In this document: piece by piece, positions 36,346 through 47,514 of the stretch
How the letters are laid out: every line of letters starts with the position of its first letter
How positions within the stretch are numbered: position 1 is the stretch's first letter
Assembly (NCBI GenBank): GCA_958496175.1
Contig: OY292274.1
Span: forward strand, 62,382,630-62,446,629
DNA: 64,000 bases
From: Sisyra terminalis
Taxonomy: Eukaryota > Arthropoda > Insecta > Neuroptera > Sisyridae
Reading direction: 5' to 3'
Translations under genes and position numbers: made by a program
The notes under the pieces: model-generated
Told to the model about the DNA's origin: nothing
What the model saw: only the letters and a program-made list of their open reading frames with translations
The model's database searches: none

Positions 36346-36888
36346 GGATGATCTTTTTTTTGGGACTAATTTTTTTTTTGCTTCCATGCCATAATTTTGT
36401 TGGAAATACTTCAAAAAAAATTCCCTGAAAGTTTGAGCTCTTAATATTAATATTAAGTACTCGCTCACAGCGTGTGAATATTTTCCATTTAAAATACACG
36501 TAAATTTTGATTTTTTTTTTAAAAATTTTTATAGCTCAGCGGCATTTTATGGTATCGCCTCGCTCAAAGTCGGTTTTTTTTACAATTGTATGCTCTACAA
36601 AAGTGCCTATTGCGGCAAAATCGTAATTTACACGGGCGAGGTAGTACGGGTCACTAAACCTAGATTTTTCATAGATTTCTCGTTTTTCTCTCAGTAACTC
36701 ATGAATTACAAGACCTACAGAAAAAATATAAATAAAAAATTTATCGGAAAATTAATTTCCTACAATAAAGTTCCAGAAAACCAAATTCCTAAGATTGATA
36801 TTTCTCGAGATATTGAGCCTTGAGTTTCTCTTACTATAAAATTTTTACGGATTATTGAGTAAAATTTAAGAAAATATTGATTTTTTAT
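36346..36888. mobile_element. half of a foldback element FB-B
   Basis: This is one arm of the family seen complete at 57037-57852. It includes TTCCCTGAAAGTTTGAGCTC followed by the TTAATATTAATATTAAG palindrome, and GCTCTACAAAAGTGCCTATT. It breaks off at a hAT-like fragment. Confidence 0.65.
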
Positions 36889-36892
36889 TCCG

Positions 36893-37094
36893 CGGACCCC
36901 TGGGGGTCCGCGAGCCTATATTTGGAGGTCCACAATCCCATTTGAAAAAGTTTGTTTTTTGTTTTTTAATTTAATGAAGGAATACTAAAATATAATATTG
37001 TCCGAAAATTGCACATTTTTTTCACTCAGGGGTCCTTGGCATTATGCTTGATTTCCTTAGGGGTCCGCGGCTAAAAAAGGTTAGGAACCGCTGG
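36893..37094. mobile_element. hAT-like short element fragment
   Basis: The sequence ends GGTTAGGAACCGCTG, the inverse of the CAGCGGTTCCTAACC start typical of many hAT MITEs. It carries inverted CCGCGGACCCC blocks around CTGGGGGTCCGCG. The opposite terminus is missing at its junction with FB-B. Confidence 0.55.
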
Positions 37095-37160
37095 TTTAAA
37101 CTATTTAAAGTCATTGTATAAAGTTTTGTTGTGCAATGCTGGAATCAGCAAGGTGTAGAA
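37095..37160 (+). pseudogene. mariner transposase relic, 5' piece of a split copy
   Basis: The frame SLYKVLLCNAGISKV resembles the mariner block before VYYEL (KKVLLC...KGV). The reading resumes after the hAT insertion at 39231 with YYERLKSNETVT. The two parts are joined by the duplicated target GTGTAGAA/GTGTAGAG. Confidence 0.55.
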
Positions 37161-39230
37161 CAGTGGTTCTTAACTATTTATTAGTCGCAACCCCCCTTAA
37201 AAGTCAAGAATATTGTCGCGACCAGTACCTTCCCTTCTCCAATAAAATACCCGTAATTACTCGTCTAAAAAAATAGTCGAATTTATCAATAATTCATAAA
37301 TAATTCAAAAAACAGAACTTAACGTACTGTATATTTTTCAACGTTGAGGCCACAGAAAATGCAAGCAAATAGCTAACTTTACACGTACTATACCTTACTT
37401 ACACACATACCGTGCAACTAAAAACAAAATGAAATTTTCCACAAAAAAAATAAAATTATATATAGTAAAAAGAATATAGAAAATATAAGATAAATTGTAA
37501 TAAGAGGAAACAAAGTTTATAATATTTAATACAATCGGTATAATAAACTCTACATCATTATAAACCAAATGGGGCAAATGAATGCGAATTCTGTTGTTAA
37601 ATACACTCCACTAATTTGTCTATTCGTACTTCAATTGCGTTACTAAAAGCCATTCGCATTCAAGAATCAATTTGGCGTCGATTACGTTGCTTCATTTTAA
37701 TATTAACCAATGTGGAAAATCCCTCTTCCCACAGATATGTGAAGGCAAAAGGTAATAAATGTTATACGGTGATGGTAAACAAGTGTGGATATTCCTTCCG
37801 AATATGTATCCAAAATTGTTCCAAAACTTTTTTCTAGAAAAGGGAATTCAGATTTAATTCTTTATCATTGTGGGTTGATGATAAATTGGTTTGATTGGTA
37901 TTTTATTTACTGAAAAATATTTATCGAATTTATCAATTTACTATTAGAGATGACAATAAATTAAATAATTATATACAATAAAGTGGTTCAAAAAAAATGA
38001 TGATTTTTTTTTCTTAGTTATATCGAAAATATTGTTGGGAATGACAAAAAAAAATCCTGTAAAAGTTTAACCTCTTAATATTAATATTAAGAGGTGCCGC
38101 ATCGCAAATTTCGATTTTCCATTTAAATAACATGGGAACAATATTCTCTTGCACTTTGAAATTTTATAGCTCACGTTGGTGACAATATTTCGGAATAACT
38201 AAGGTATATTCTTGTAGAAAATTTAACGATCTACTAAAAAGGTCTCGTACAAGTTTTTGATATATTTATTCCTTCAAACGTTATTCGAGGTCAAAGTTGA
38301 ACTAAGAGAAATTTTAATATTTTTTCAATTTTTTGACGCAACCATCAATTTTATGAGAAAATTTTATAGGACATTTTTTGTAGAAAACGTTTTTTTCTAC
38401 AACTTATTTACATAAAAGTTTTTGATTTTTTTTACAGGTTCTAAGTAATAAAAAAAATTATGTCAAAAATATAATAATTCAGGGAATATTATTAATTTAA
38501 AAAAATAAAATAACGAATATTTTTAGTTGAATGCAAATAATTTAGAACCTGTGAAAAATATCAAAAACTTTTATAGAGATAAGTTATAGAAAAAAGTGCT
38601 CTACAAAAAATTTCATATATAATTTTCTCATAAAATTGATGGTTGCGCCAAAAAATTGGAAAAATTGTAAAATTTCTCTTTAGTTCAACTTTGACCTCGA
38701 ATAACTTTTGAAGGAATAAACATATCTAAAACTTGTAACACACCTTTTTTGTAGATCGTTCAATTTTCTACAAGAATATACCTTGGTCATTCCGAAATAT
38801 TGTCACCAACGTTAGCTATAAAACTCCAAAGCGCAAGAGAATATTGTTGCCATGTTATTTAAATGGAAAATCGAAATTTGCGATGCGGCACCTCATAATA
38901 TAAATATTAAGAGCTTAAACTTTCACAGAATTTTTTTCCTGTCATTCCCAACAATATTTTCGATATAATTTAGAAAAAAAAAATTCATCATTTTTTTTGT
39001 TGAATCAGTCTAATGTACAATTATCTGTAATCAATTGATAATAATTCGGAAACATTCGAATCTACTCTTCGAATCCTTTTAGATTACGAAGTTTCATTTT
39101 CAGCGCCTTTATGCTACAAATGTAAATATTAAAAGGTATAAAAACTTAAAAAATTCAAATATTTTCCCGGACTTCTGCATACTATCTGCAGTTTTCTAGG
39201 GGGCTACGGCCCTCCTATTAAGAATCGTTG
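37161..39230. mobile_element. hAT element inserted in a mariner relic
   Basis: The ends are CAGTGGTTCTTAACTATTTA and GGGGGCTACGG...TTAAGAATCGTTG, with imperfect inverted termini. The flanks are GTGTAGAA (37153-37160) and GTGTAGAG (39231-39238), an 8-bp target duplication with one mismatch, as expected for hAT. The element itself was later hit by FB-A copy 3. The 73-codon frame at 37616-37837 may be a transposase leftover, but I cannot recognise it. Confidence 0.75.
37982..39010. mobile_element. long-inverted-repeat element FB-A, copy 3, nested in the hAT
   Basis: The right end TTGAATCAGTC-TA matches the family. The left end has decayed to AGTGGTTCAAAAAA. The arms carry CTCTTAATATTAATATTAAG (about 38070) and its partner (about 38890). 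Confidence 0.75.
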
Positions 39231-39720
39231 GTGTAGAGTATTACGAGCGGCTAAAATCAAACGAAACTGTTACTGTCAATGTCTATCAATGTCAATTGAA
39301 TACATTGATCGATGTATTGTTGCAAAAAAGACCAACAATAGGGAGTAACAGCCGTAAAGTTGTTCTGTTGCATAGGAATGCTCGGCCGTACGATGCAAAA
39401 GTAGTAAACATTGTTGCAATTTGAGTGAGAAATTCTTTTACACCCAACGTACTCACCAGACATAGCACCTTATGAGTACTACAAATTCGGATTATTGCAA
39501 CATCTAATGACTGGCACACAATTTCGAAATGCGGAATAAATCCAAAAATTGATCGATGATTAGAACACTGCTTTATCAACATCGTTCTTTCGATATGGAT
39601 CATTATGTAGCTAGAATAGAATGGTAATGAAAAATTGTAAAAAATTAGCGATCATAATACGAATCCATGCAAACACCAAAAATTACGTCCATCAAATTTG
39701 CACTACACTTTCGGAATTTG
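39231..39720 (+). pseudogene. mariner transposase relic, C-terminal piece of a split copy
   Basis: In order the reading gives YYERLKSNETVTVNVYQ, LLQKRP, KVVLLHRNARPYDAKVV (the mariner LLHDNARPH block, with the catalytic D replaced by R here), then after a frame change YSPDIAPYEYYKFGLLQHLM and TQFRNAE. Stops and frameshifts are frequent. The protein is dead, and the relic predates the hAT insertion that splits it. Confidence 0.8.
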
Positions 39721-40292
39721 CAAAAATAACTACGAAATATTTTTTTGTTTTTTTTATCGTTTGAGAGTTCTAAAAAAAATTATGCTGGCATATTTTCCAG
39801 GAAAATCCTGCATATTGCTAACTTAACGTTCAGAGCTTTTCTATAAATAATAAAAACTTGATTTTTTTTCCCGTCATTTATTGGTTTTTTTGTCGGTTGA
39901 ACGTTTCGAGAGTATAAACTTCATTACTTGCATATTTTCTCGGAAAACACTGGGAAAATATGCAAACGATGAAATTGTTTTTTGCAGATCTATGGAGCGA
40001 GAAAGAAACATCAATTACTGATAAAAAAAATCAAACAAAATCAAGATTTTTCTTTAAATCAAGTTTTCCGAGAAAATATGTAAGTTATGAAGTTCACTCT
40101 GTCGGAATGCTCAAACGAGCAAAAAGCACAAATTAATGACGCAATTTTATTGTTTTGAATTTTCAATATTGAGAAAACGATCTAAATCGAGCTTTTTCTT
40201 TAAATTGCTTTTTCCCAGAAAATATGCAAGCGCATTTTTTTTTATATCAAAAGTCTTGAGGCACAAAAAAAAATTTAATTTTAATATTCGAC
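39721..40292. repeat. diverged inverted/direct repeat with GAAAATATGC blocks
   Basis: Several GGAAAATATGC / GCATATTTTCC blocks occur in both orientations (about 39790-39980, 40070-40230, and again at 40590-40610). They suggest a decayed inverted-repeat element. Boundaries are unclear. Confidence 0.35.
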
Positions 40293-40551
40293 TCGTTTTA
40301 TTTCGAAAGTGGTGTAAGTCCATTTCAAGGACGGTCTATATGATGATTCTTCTTCTTGTAACTAGAACAAAGTATCTTAACTATTTAACCGCTAAGTTTT
40401 GACAAATTACTGATTTCATTTTAATTGTTAACAAAAACGCCAATTATTCCCTCCTCCTTAGTATCTTATGTTCCTATGGTTACAAATGATAACACTATAG
40501 GGATTGTTCTTGAAATGGACTTAACCCACTTTCAAAATAAATGGTTCATTT
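40293..40551. mobile_element. MITE, family S1, copy 2
   Basis: It matches the copy at 14636-14891 end to end, with small indels near TATATGATGATTC. The ends TTTATTTCGAAAGTGG and CCACTTTCAAAATAAA are inverse. It interrupts the GAAAATATGC repeat block. Confidence 0.75.
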
Positions 40552-41018
40552 ATAGAAATGCCTAAACAATAAGCTAGCACAACATAGGGTTTTCCGGGAA
40601 AATATGCGAGAGATTTTTTTTTGCAGAACTCTTGAACGACAAATAAATACCAAAATATTTTGTAGTTATTTTTCTAAATTTCAAAAATGTAAAGTCCTAA
40701 CTTAATGATACCTGAAGAGAATAAATGAGTTGAATGCGATGAAATTTATGCAACAATAATTTAAATTTAAGGAAAGAAATCGCTTTTTTAAAAAAATTAA
40801 TAATTCAATTGTCAAAAATTTTGGTACAATAATGAAAAAAAAATATTAAAAATTACAAATTAAAATCAACCGAAGTTTAGTTATCATTGTAAATATAAAT
40901 ATAATAGTTATGAAAAATAAATATCAACAAAGCTATGTTTTCTTAAGTAATTGAAAAACAATTTAAACCAAAGTTAACGATATAAGATCCATTTTTTTTA
41001 AATTGAAAAAAAAAAATT

Positions 41019-41324
41019 CGATTAGTTTAAAGTTTAAACAATATAAATTGATTTATCACAACGCGCTGGGCGGCAAGCGCTGTAATTGATTATTCATTAA
41101 TTTTCGCTGTTCAATGTAATAATAGAAAATGATATTATTGCATTGTTTATAACATTTTTACAAGGATAAAATTTCTCTAATAACAAAAGTAATCATAAAA
41201 ATAACAATAATAATAAAAATTCGTTAGATAATTTTATTTTTAATTGTTATTTGTAATTATAATTAATCGAAGTTTGCCACCCGGCGCGCTGTGATAAATA
41301 AATTCATATTGTTTAAACTAATCG
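41019..41324. mobile_element. short inverted-repeat element with ~60-bp ends
   Basis: The left end CGATTAGTTTAAAGTTTAAA...ACGCGCTGGGCGGC is the inverse of the right end GCCACCCGGCGCGCTGTGAT...TTTAAACTAATCG. There is no coding capacity and no second copy in this window. Confidence 0.7.
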
Positions 41325-41837
41325 CAAGCAGCGAAATTTTCTTCTGGAATCCTAAGCTTAGATAAATAACACATGTGACTGATAAAAAAACTTCAAATTT
41401 TGACCGAGAATCAATGAAATTTTCTTTTGTTAACTTAAAAGTTAATTAACAAAATGATAAAAAACAAATAATTTTTTGTTCTTAATGTTTTCTTAAAATA
41501 TATATATTTGACAGTAAATCCTGAAAATTTCATTAATTTATCATTAACGGTTGATTTAAAATCGAATTTAATTAAAAGTACCTACAATTTTCATTGTAAA
41601 AAAAACTGTTGTTAAAATTAAAATTTTTCAAAATCGTTTTGGGGGATCAATTTTTCATACAAACTACTTATAAAAAAATACATGGTCTTAATTTTTATGA
41701 TCAAGTGGAAAATGGGGGGTCCACTTGACGTGATCTTGCTCATTTATCAAATATTTATCCAAATAATAAAACTTTCGATTGAAAAACATGTATTTTATAA
41801 ATCTGGTTCAACAAAATCCTTTATTGGAAACTTTGAT

Positions 41838-42071
41838 AAATTAATGGATAATAATATATATATATATGTCTTTGAGACTCAATTTCTTCTTTATTACGAC
41901 GCGTTTCAACAGTTTTTGACTGTCATCATCAGGTAATAATTATTTATAAAAAAAAATAAAAAAATAATTATTACCTGATGATGACAGTCAAAAACTGTTG
42001 AAACACGTCGTAATATAGAAGAAATTGAGTCTCAAAGACATATATATATATATATATATTATCCATTAATT
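41838..42071. repeat. F2 hairpin with the most complete hammerhead-like motifs
   Basis: The arms begin AAATTAATGGATAATAATAT and end in its inverse, with a short A-rich centre. The minus motif (41891-41939) contains every element: helix I TTATTAC/GTAATAA (7 bp), CTGATGA, one extra T, helix II GACAGT/ACTGTT (one G-T pair) with loop CAAAA, GAA, palindrome ACGCGT, then C. The plus motif (41968-42015) is the same except ACACGT. TA-microsatellites lie in both arms. Confidence 0.7.
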
Positions 42072-42722
42072 TGTTGTGACTCGGAAATAAATAAAATACT
42101 TATCAATTTGATAAATTATTTGATTTAATATTTCCAAGTCCTTCATTAATTCAGAATTGCTCAAGATTTTCAGGTTTTCAATGTTTTTTTTGTTGTTGTT
42201 GCAATATATATTTTCAACCAAGAATATCAATTTCAATAAAAATATCAAATTTAATCATGAATCATTAAAAGCTCTGATTTCAAAACTGGTTTTTGCCGAT
42301 TAGTTAAATTATTTATTCAGTAAAGCCATTTGATTTTTTACCAATATTTTAGACGAAAAGAAATTAATAAACTATTAAATGGTAGTATTGATTGTAAGTT
42401 TTACATCAGTGATGTAAATATTCTGTCTTTAGGAGTAAAAGCTTAATGTTATATAATTGAAAATTTCATGTGCCATTGTGGTTTTAGGAAATGTTCGGTA
42501 TTTATCCTGTATCAAACTTGACATTTGTTAAAATTATTATTATTTAATGCAAGCAAAATGTCAGCCATTTGGAACGTGAACGATTTAGGTGGAAAAGTTA
42601 CCAAATTACTTCTCTCATTATAATCGGACTAAAACTTTTTGAAATGTTTTAATTTTTTTGATTGAACTCAATTAGAAATATATTTGATTATCGGTTAATG
42701 AGAATAAAACGATGGTTCGTTT
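42072..42722 (-). other. 3' flank / probable 3' UTR of the receptor gene
   Basis: Minus-strand sequence after the receptor stop codon. Candidate AATAAA signals exist on the minus strand (for example at about 42312), but none is decisive in such AT-rich DNA. Confidence 0.35.
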
Positions 42723-43300
42723 TTAAAGATTAGACTTATCGTGAACGTGCAAACATTTCACATTCACGTTCGAATCAATTTCACTGGCTCGTTGTTCAAT
42801 TAAATCGGCGTTTTTATACTTTCTGAAGCATCTGAAGAGATTTAAAAAAGATTTTCGAAATCCGCAACTCATAAAACAATAAGTGATTGGATTACAACAA
42901 CTGGATGAATAAGCCAATAGCTGAAAAAAGCTTATCGCCGTGTAGCCTAAGCCGTTATAAACAGCAGCCGGATTAAACAGAGCGATCGTATTTATCACGT
43001 ACAGAGGGGTCCAACAAACGAAAAATTCCAGCACGACAACAAAGAGCATTTGGATGACACGCTTTTTGTTGAAGAGGCTCTTTTCGACGTTGGAACGTCG
43101 CAAAGCGGGCGTTCGTGTGCGAAGTGAGTTGGTTTCTTGCATTTCGGACGGTGCTTGGCCACTCTCTTGGGACCAATGATGGCGCAAATGGCACCAACGT
43201 GTGGACCGCCGCGTGGTTGCACACCGCCGCGTTAATGCACAATGCGTCGCCACCCCGCCAGCGTTGGCACTCACGTACAACTCCATACAACTGCCATTAT
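42723..43300 (-). CDS. SKR: sulfakinin/cholecystokinin-like receptor, last coding exon (ICL3, TM6, TM7, C-tail)
   Basis: This exon encodes the end of a rhodopsin-class neuropeptide receptor. It opens after the acceptor TTTGATGCAG with two bases completing a codon, then NGSCMELYV and a long third intracellular loop (ALRRSNVEKSLFNKKRV). TM6 is LFVVVLEFFVCWTPLYVIN with the CWxP switch. TM7 follows as ISFFQLLAYSSSCCNPITYC, with NPITY in the NPxxY position. A tail CGFRKSFLNLFRCFRKYK (helix 8 with cysteine) and KCLHVHDKSNL precede TAA at 42723. The TM6-TM7 pattern is that of insect sulfakinin receptors, which couple gut/feeding peptide signals to G proteins. The 578-bp length fits a phase-1 intron upstream. 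Confidence 0.88.
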
Positions 43301-43427
43301 CTGCATCAAAAAGTAATCCAATTATTTTAACGCTCGTACAAATTTATACGCTCATTCAAGCATCTCATTTATTTATTAGCTACGCTCTTTAATTTTGGAA
43401 AGCATAAACGTCCAGTATCATAATTAC

Positions 43428-43604
43428 CATATCGATTTTTAAAAACGTGTTCCGTTTGCATTCCACGCCACAGTTTCCGGATTATCAACGAGTAGGTTGC
43501 AGCTAATACTATCAACGGTAAAATCAGCAAAATTAAATCCAGAAAAATGTTAAAAGCTCGCTCGTAGTCGTCAGAAGGCCAACATTCTCGACATTTGTGA
43601 TGCC
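43428..43604 (-). CDS. SKR: sulfakinin/cholecystokinin-like receptor, penultimate exon (ECL2, TM5)
   Basis: The exon lies between the acceptor ATGATTACAG and the donor G-GTAATT. It is 177 bp, with phase 1 at both ends, so it joins in frame to the last exon across a 127-bp intron (43301-43427) to give NRYDNGSC. It encodes GHHKCRECWPSDDYERAFN, whose cysteine after HHK should be the ECL2 cysteine that pairs with TM3. TM5 follows (IFLDLILLILPLIVLAATYS) and then LIIRKLWRGMQTEH entering loop 3. TM1-TM4 exons were not found upstream to 64000; they may be small, lie behind element-filled introns, or be outside the window. Confidence 0.87.
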
Positions 43605-43700
43605 CTGTAATCATAGATTTTGATCAGTTTAATATTATAGTAACACATTTTCACATTCTACCAATGAAACGACATTTATTTTTAGAAAATTATTAAAAAT

Positions 43701-44324
43701 TTAAGGGTGGATCGCCGTCAGAACGTAAAAAAAATGACTTTTTTAAAACTGCTGCCATTTTTTTCTTTTAGAGATATTAAAAACCGGTCTTCGGCATGTA
43801 TATCTTGAAGTTTTGAACTATTTATTTTTTTATTTGCCCCGATATGTTCTCTCCCCCCTCCCCCTTTTACAGCGCTTTGAAAAAGGGTCCTCAAAAATGA
43901 GGAGGCAAACGGGAGACAAGTTTTCTCGGTAACCGGAAGTTGGATCATGATTTTCCAAAGAATGTAGGCTTTGGTAATGCGTCTTCTTGGTACTGAACCT
44001 CGAAAATCAGAAAAAAGTTGAAAATTCACAAAATGGCGCGACTTTGAAAAAAAAGTTAAAAAAAACGACCTTTTTTTGGACCTTTCCCCTGTTTTAAAAA
44101 GTTGATTTCGAGAAAAACGCATTTAAAATTTTTTTAAGATATTTTTTTATGTTATTATCAATTTATTCAATTTTTATCAGTGAAAATACATTAGTCAGCT
44201 ATTCCAGGACCATGTAATATATCGACAAATCCTTTTAACACGTTATTCTTGAATGTTATAAGAAGACATTTATGGAGAAAAAAAATTGAAATTATTTTTT
44301 TTTCTAACGGTGATTCACCCTTAA
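43701..44324. mobile_element. TTAA-flanked inverted-repeat element M4, copy 1, in receptor intron
   Basis: The ends are TTAA-GGGTGGATCGCCGTCAGAA and CTAACGGTGATTCACCC-TTAA. The related copy is at 54141-54858. The shared internal motif is present inverted (CGAGAAAAACGCATTTAAA, about 44109). The 134-codon minus frame at 43718-44122 is a chance frame within the element. It lies about 100 bp upstream of the TM5 exon. Confidence 0.8.
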
Positions 44325-45292
44325 ATCATTTTACTCGTTTCTTCCAGAAGGTCATACAACGTTAGTTAAATATTTGATTAACAAAATCATAAAGACTTTT
44401 AAATGATTATACTCTCCTAAATTCAACCAATAATAATACATTTAAAAATAAAAATCGTAGTACACTAAATTACTACTCAAATATTTCGTGAGATCCCCGA
44501 AAAATTACCCTTTGTTTAGAGAGATAATAAAGTTGTTCGTTGAATTGCATCAATTCAAAATCAAGATTAAATTTTAGTGCAGTATTTAATCTGAAAATAT
44601 ATTTTAACTTTTAAAACGGCCGATATAGGGTTTAAATTTTACCGCAATTTCAGTCTTGTTAGAATTGAAAAATTATACCGAAAGTGCACCCTAATTAATC
44701 TATGCCTTGCACAAATAATTAAGCAATTTTGGAATCAAATTTCTTTAAATTTGTTCTGTAATTTGGTTGCCACAATTCGTGGTAGAAAAGCAGAAGTAAT
44801 TTCGCAATTATAATAGAAATATGAATTTGAAATTAAGTCATATTTTATTCAGTATAATTATTTTTAAAAATACACACCATAATTAGTGTAATATCAAGTT
44901 AAAACTCCGGAAATATTATTTATTTTCTGGTATAAGCATTCTAAAGAGGTGCATTTGGGCTTGTGTTTAGATTAGTAAATTGAAATATAACATACTTCCA
45001 AGTATACAAACATAAATATAAACAAATGAAGTCATTGGTCTTATTAAAAGTTGCACTATTGGTTTTGTTTAAAACCTGAAGTGAGGCTATTTTATTTTGG
45101 TTTCCTGTACAAATTTTATTTAAAACGCTTATTACCAACTAGCGTAACCAAAAATCATATTTAATAAAAAATAAACTTCTTATTCTAATAATCTCCTTAA
45201 ATATGGCGAGCTGAATTTATTAACATTTAATTGAAAGTTCGTTTACTGATATTTAAGTTCACATTCTGGCCAGTGTGCTATTATATATATTA
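44325..45292. other. AT-rich stretch, possibly receptor intron
   Basis: No exon or element end that I can support. If the receptor gene continues upstream, this is intron. Confidence 0.4.
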
Positions 45293-46306
45293 GGTGATTT
45301 TTTTTTTTGGTCCCATCGTGAAATTTTGTTGGAAATACCAAAAACAAAAATCCCTGAAAGTTTGAGCTCTTTATATTAATTTTAAGTCCTCGACCAAGAC
45401 GTGTAAAGATTTCCCGTTGAAAATACACGGAAACTCTGATTTTTTATTTTTAAATTTCTATATTTCAGCGGCATTTCATGGGATCGCTTTTACCGAAGAT
45501 GGTTTTTTCTCAGAATTAAACACTCTACAAAAGTGCCCATTGCGACAAAGTCGTAACTCACACCGGTGAGGTAGTACGGGCCACTGAACCTGATTTTTCC
45601 ATATACCTAAATAATTAGTCTTCTATTCTCGGTGCTATTGTCGAGCAAATTGAGGGCTAGCTGGTTTGGATGGTTGTTGAAAAAATTATAAATTAAAAAC
45701 TTGTAGAAAATTTGATTTCCTACCAAAAAGGTTTTGTAGACCAAATCGCTAAGATCAATATTAAACGAGATATTAAGCCTTGAATTGATTTAAAGTTTAA
45801 ATCAATGATCGGCAAAAATTTCACAGAAAAATCAATTCAAGACTTAATATCACGTTTAATATTGATCTTAGCGATTTGGTCTACAAGACCTTTTTTGTAG
45901 GAAATTATATTTTCTGCAATTCTTTAATTTATAATTTTTCCGTAGCTCTTGTTATTTACGAGATAAATGCAAAAAAAACGCGAATTTTATGGAAAAATCA
46001 GGTTCAGTGGCCCGTACTACCTCACCGGCATGAATTACGACTTTGTCGCAATGGGCACTTTTGTAGAGCGTTTAATTCTGAGAAAAATCCATCTTCGGTA
46101 AAAGCGATCCCATGAAATGCCGCTGAGATATAGAAATTTAAAAATAAAATATCAGAGTTTCCGTGTATTTTCAATGGGAAATCTTTACACGTCTTGGTCG
46201 AGGACTTAAAATTAATATTAAGGGCTCAAACTTTCAGGGAGTTTTTTTTTGGTATTTCCAACAAAATTTCACGATGAGACCAAAAAAAGTAAAAAAAAAA
46301 ATCACC
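45293..46306. mobile_element. near-perfect palindromic foldback element, FB-B2
   Basis: The whole element is a palindrome of two arms of roughly 480 bp, from GGTGATTTTTTTT to AAAAAAATCACC, meeting at about 45800-45830. The arms include ATCCCTGAAAGTTTGAGCTC and CGGTGAGGTAGTACGGGCCA, related to FB-B (36.3 and 57 kb). The small frames at 45243-45428 and 46163-46444 are mirror products of the two arms. Confidence 0.8.
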
Positions 46307-46620
46307 CCAATATATATAGGACAATGTCTGCTGTATTTGTGGATGATGATTCCATACGTGAATAATTTTTCTAAGGGCTATTTTTCTGTTGTGACCACCT
46401 GTTTAGCTAATTTTTTCTTCAGCAATTTCCACATATTTCAATAGGTTTCGAATGAAGGTTATTATCCAAAAGTAGGGTAATAGATATAATAAACCGTTTA
46501 AAAGGTTTTTACCCTTATCCATAAAATAAATTTCTTTAAAATCAATACAATTTTTTTTAATGTTAAAAGTAAACATTATTAAATTTAATTTAGTAGAATA
46601 TACACATTACAGAGATGTCC

Positions 46621-47514
46621 TTAATAGGGGTATTTTTGAATTTCTTTGTTCCCAGGAGCTCAAACGATTCCAAATTGATAAAAAAAAATCCCTGAAATTT
46701 GAGCTCTTAATATTAACTTTAAGATAGTCGGCTTTCCAACTCAAGTTTCTTATGGAAATAACGTGGGAAAAGTTTAATTTGTTCTTCAGAATTCCATAAC
46801 TTAGCAACAAATAAATCGAAAGTAATTAATCGCGTCATGTTTATTATAAATTTAACGCTTTACAAAAAAGAGCTCTTATGATTTTTTGCTAAATCTATTG
46901 GTTTAAGAGTTATTGGCTTAAGAATGCGGCACTAATGGTCAATGAAAATAAAATTGCATTTTTTAACTGACCAATGGAAAGATGTAGAGTTGATTACAAT
47001 GCTAATATTGAATCTGATACAATGAACAAGTACAAAAAATGAAGGATGAACTACTACAGCTATGTCGTGAAAAATCACAAGAATAATACTGTGTTTGCTT
47101 CTATTTGATCATAACTACAAATTTTGTATAAGAAATTTGATATATTTCGTAAAAATAAGTATTTTCTTAATAATTATAGTTGATAATATTAATAATTATA
47201 TAATAATTAAACTTTGAGCTCGAATAACTCTCAAACTAATAGATTTAGCGAAAAATCATAAGAGCTCTTTTTTGTAGAGCGTTAAATTTACAATAAACAT
47301 GACGGGATTAGATACTTTCGATTTATTTGTCGCTGAGTTATGGAATTCTAAAGAATAAATTAAATATTTCCCACGTTATTTCCTTAAGAAACTTAAGTTG
47401 AAAAGCGGACTATCTTAAAGTTAATATTTAGAGCTCAAATTTTCAGGTTTTTTTTGTATCAATGGGAACCATTTGAGTCCCTGGGAAAAAAAAATTCAAA
47501 AACACCCCTATTAA
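46621..47514. mobile_element. TTAA-flanked foldback element FB-C, complete
   Basis: The ends are TTAA-TAGGGGTATTTTTGAATTT and AAAAACACCCCTA-TTAA. The long arms contain AGCTCTTAATATTAACTTTA (left) and its diverged inverse (right), plus CGCTTTACAAAAAAGAGCTC and its inverse. A partial copy is at 15427-15704. Confidence 0.75.

Noticed and set aside
42973..43392. Additional frames on both strands across the receptor exon
   Set aside because: They are out-of-frame or antisense shadows of the last receptor exon, which has matching splice phases and clear TM6-TM7 motifs.
43718..44122. 134-codon minus-strand frame upstream of the receptor exon
   Set aside because: It is contained within TTAA element M4 and has no protein-like motif. 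The second M4 copy has a different, shorter frame in the same place.
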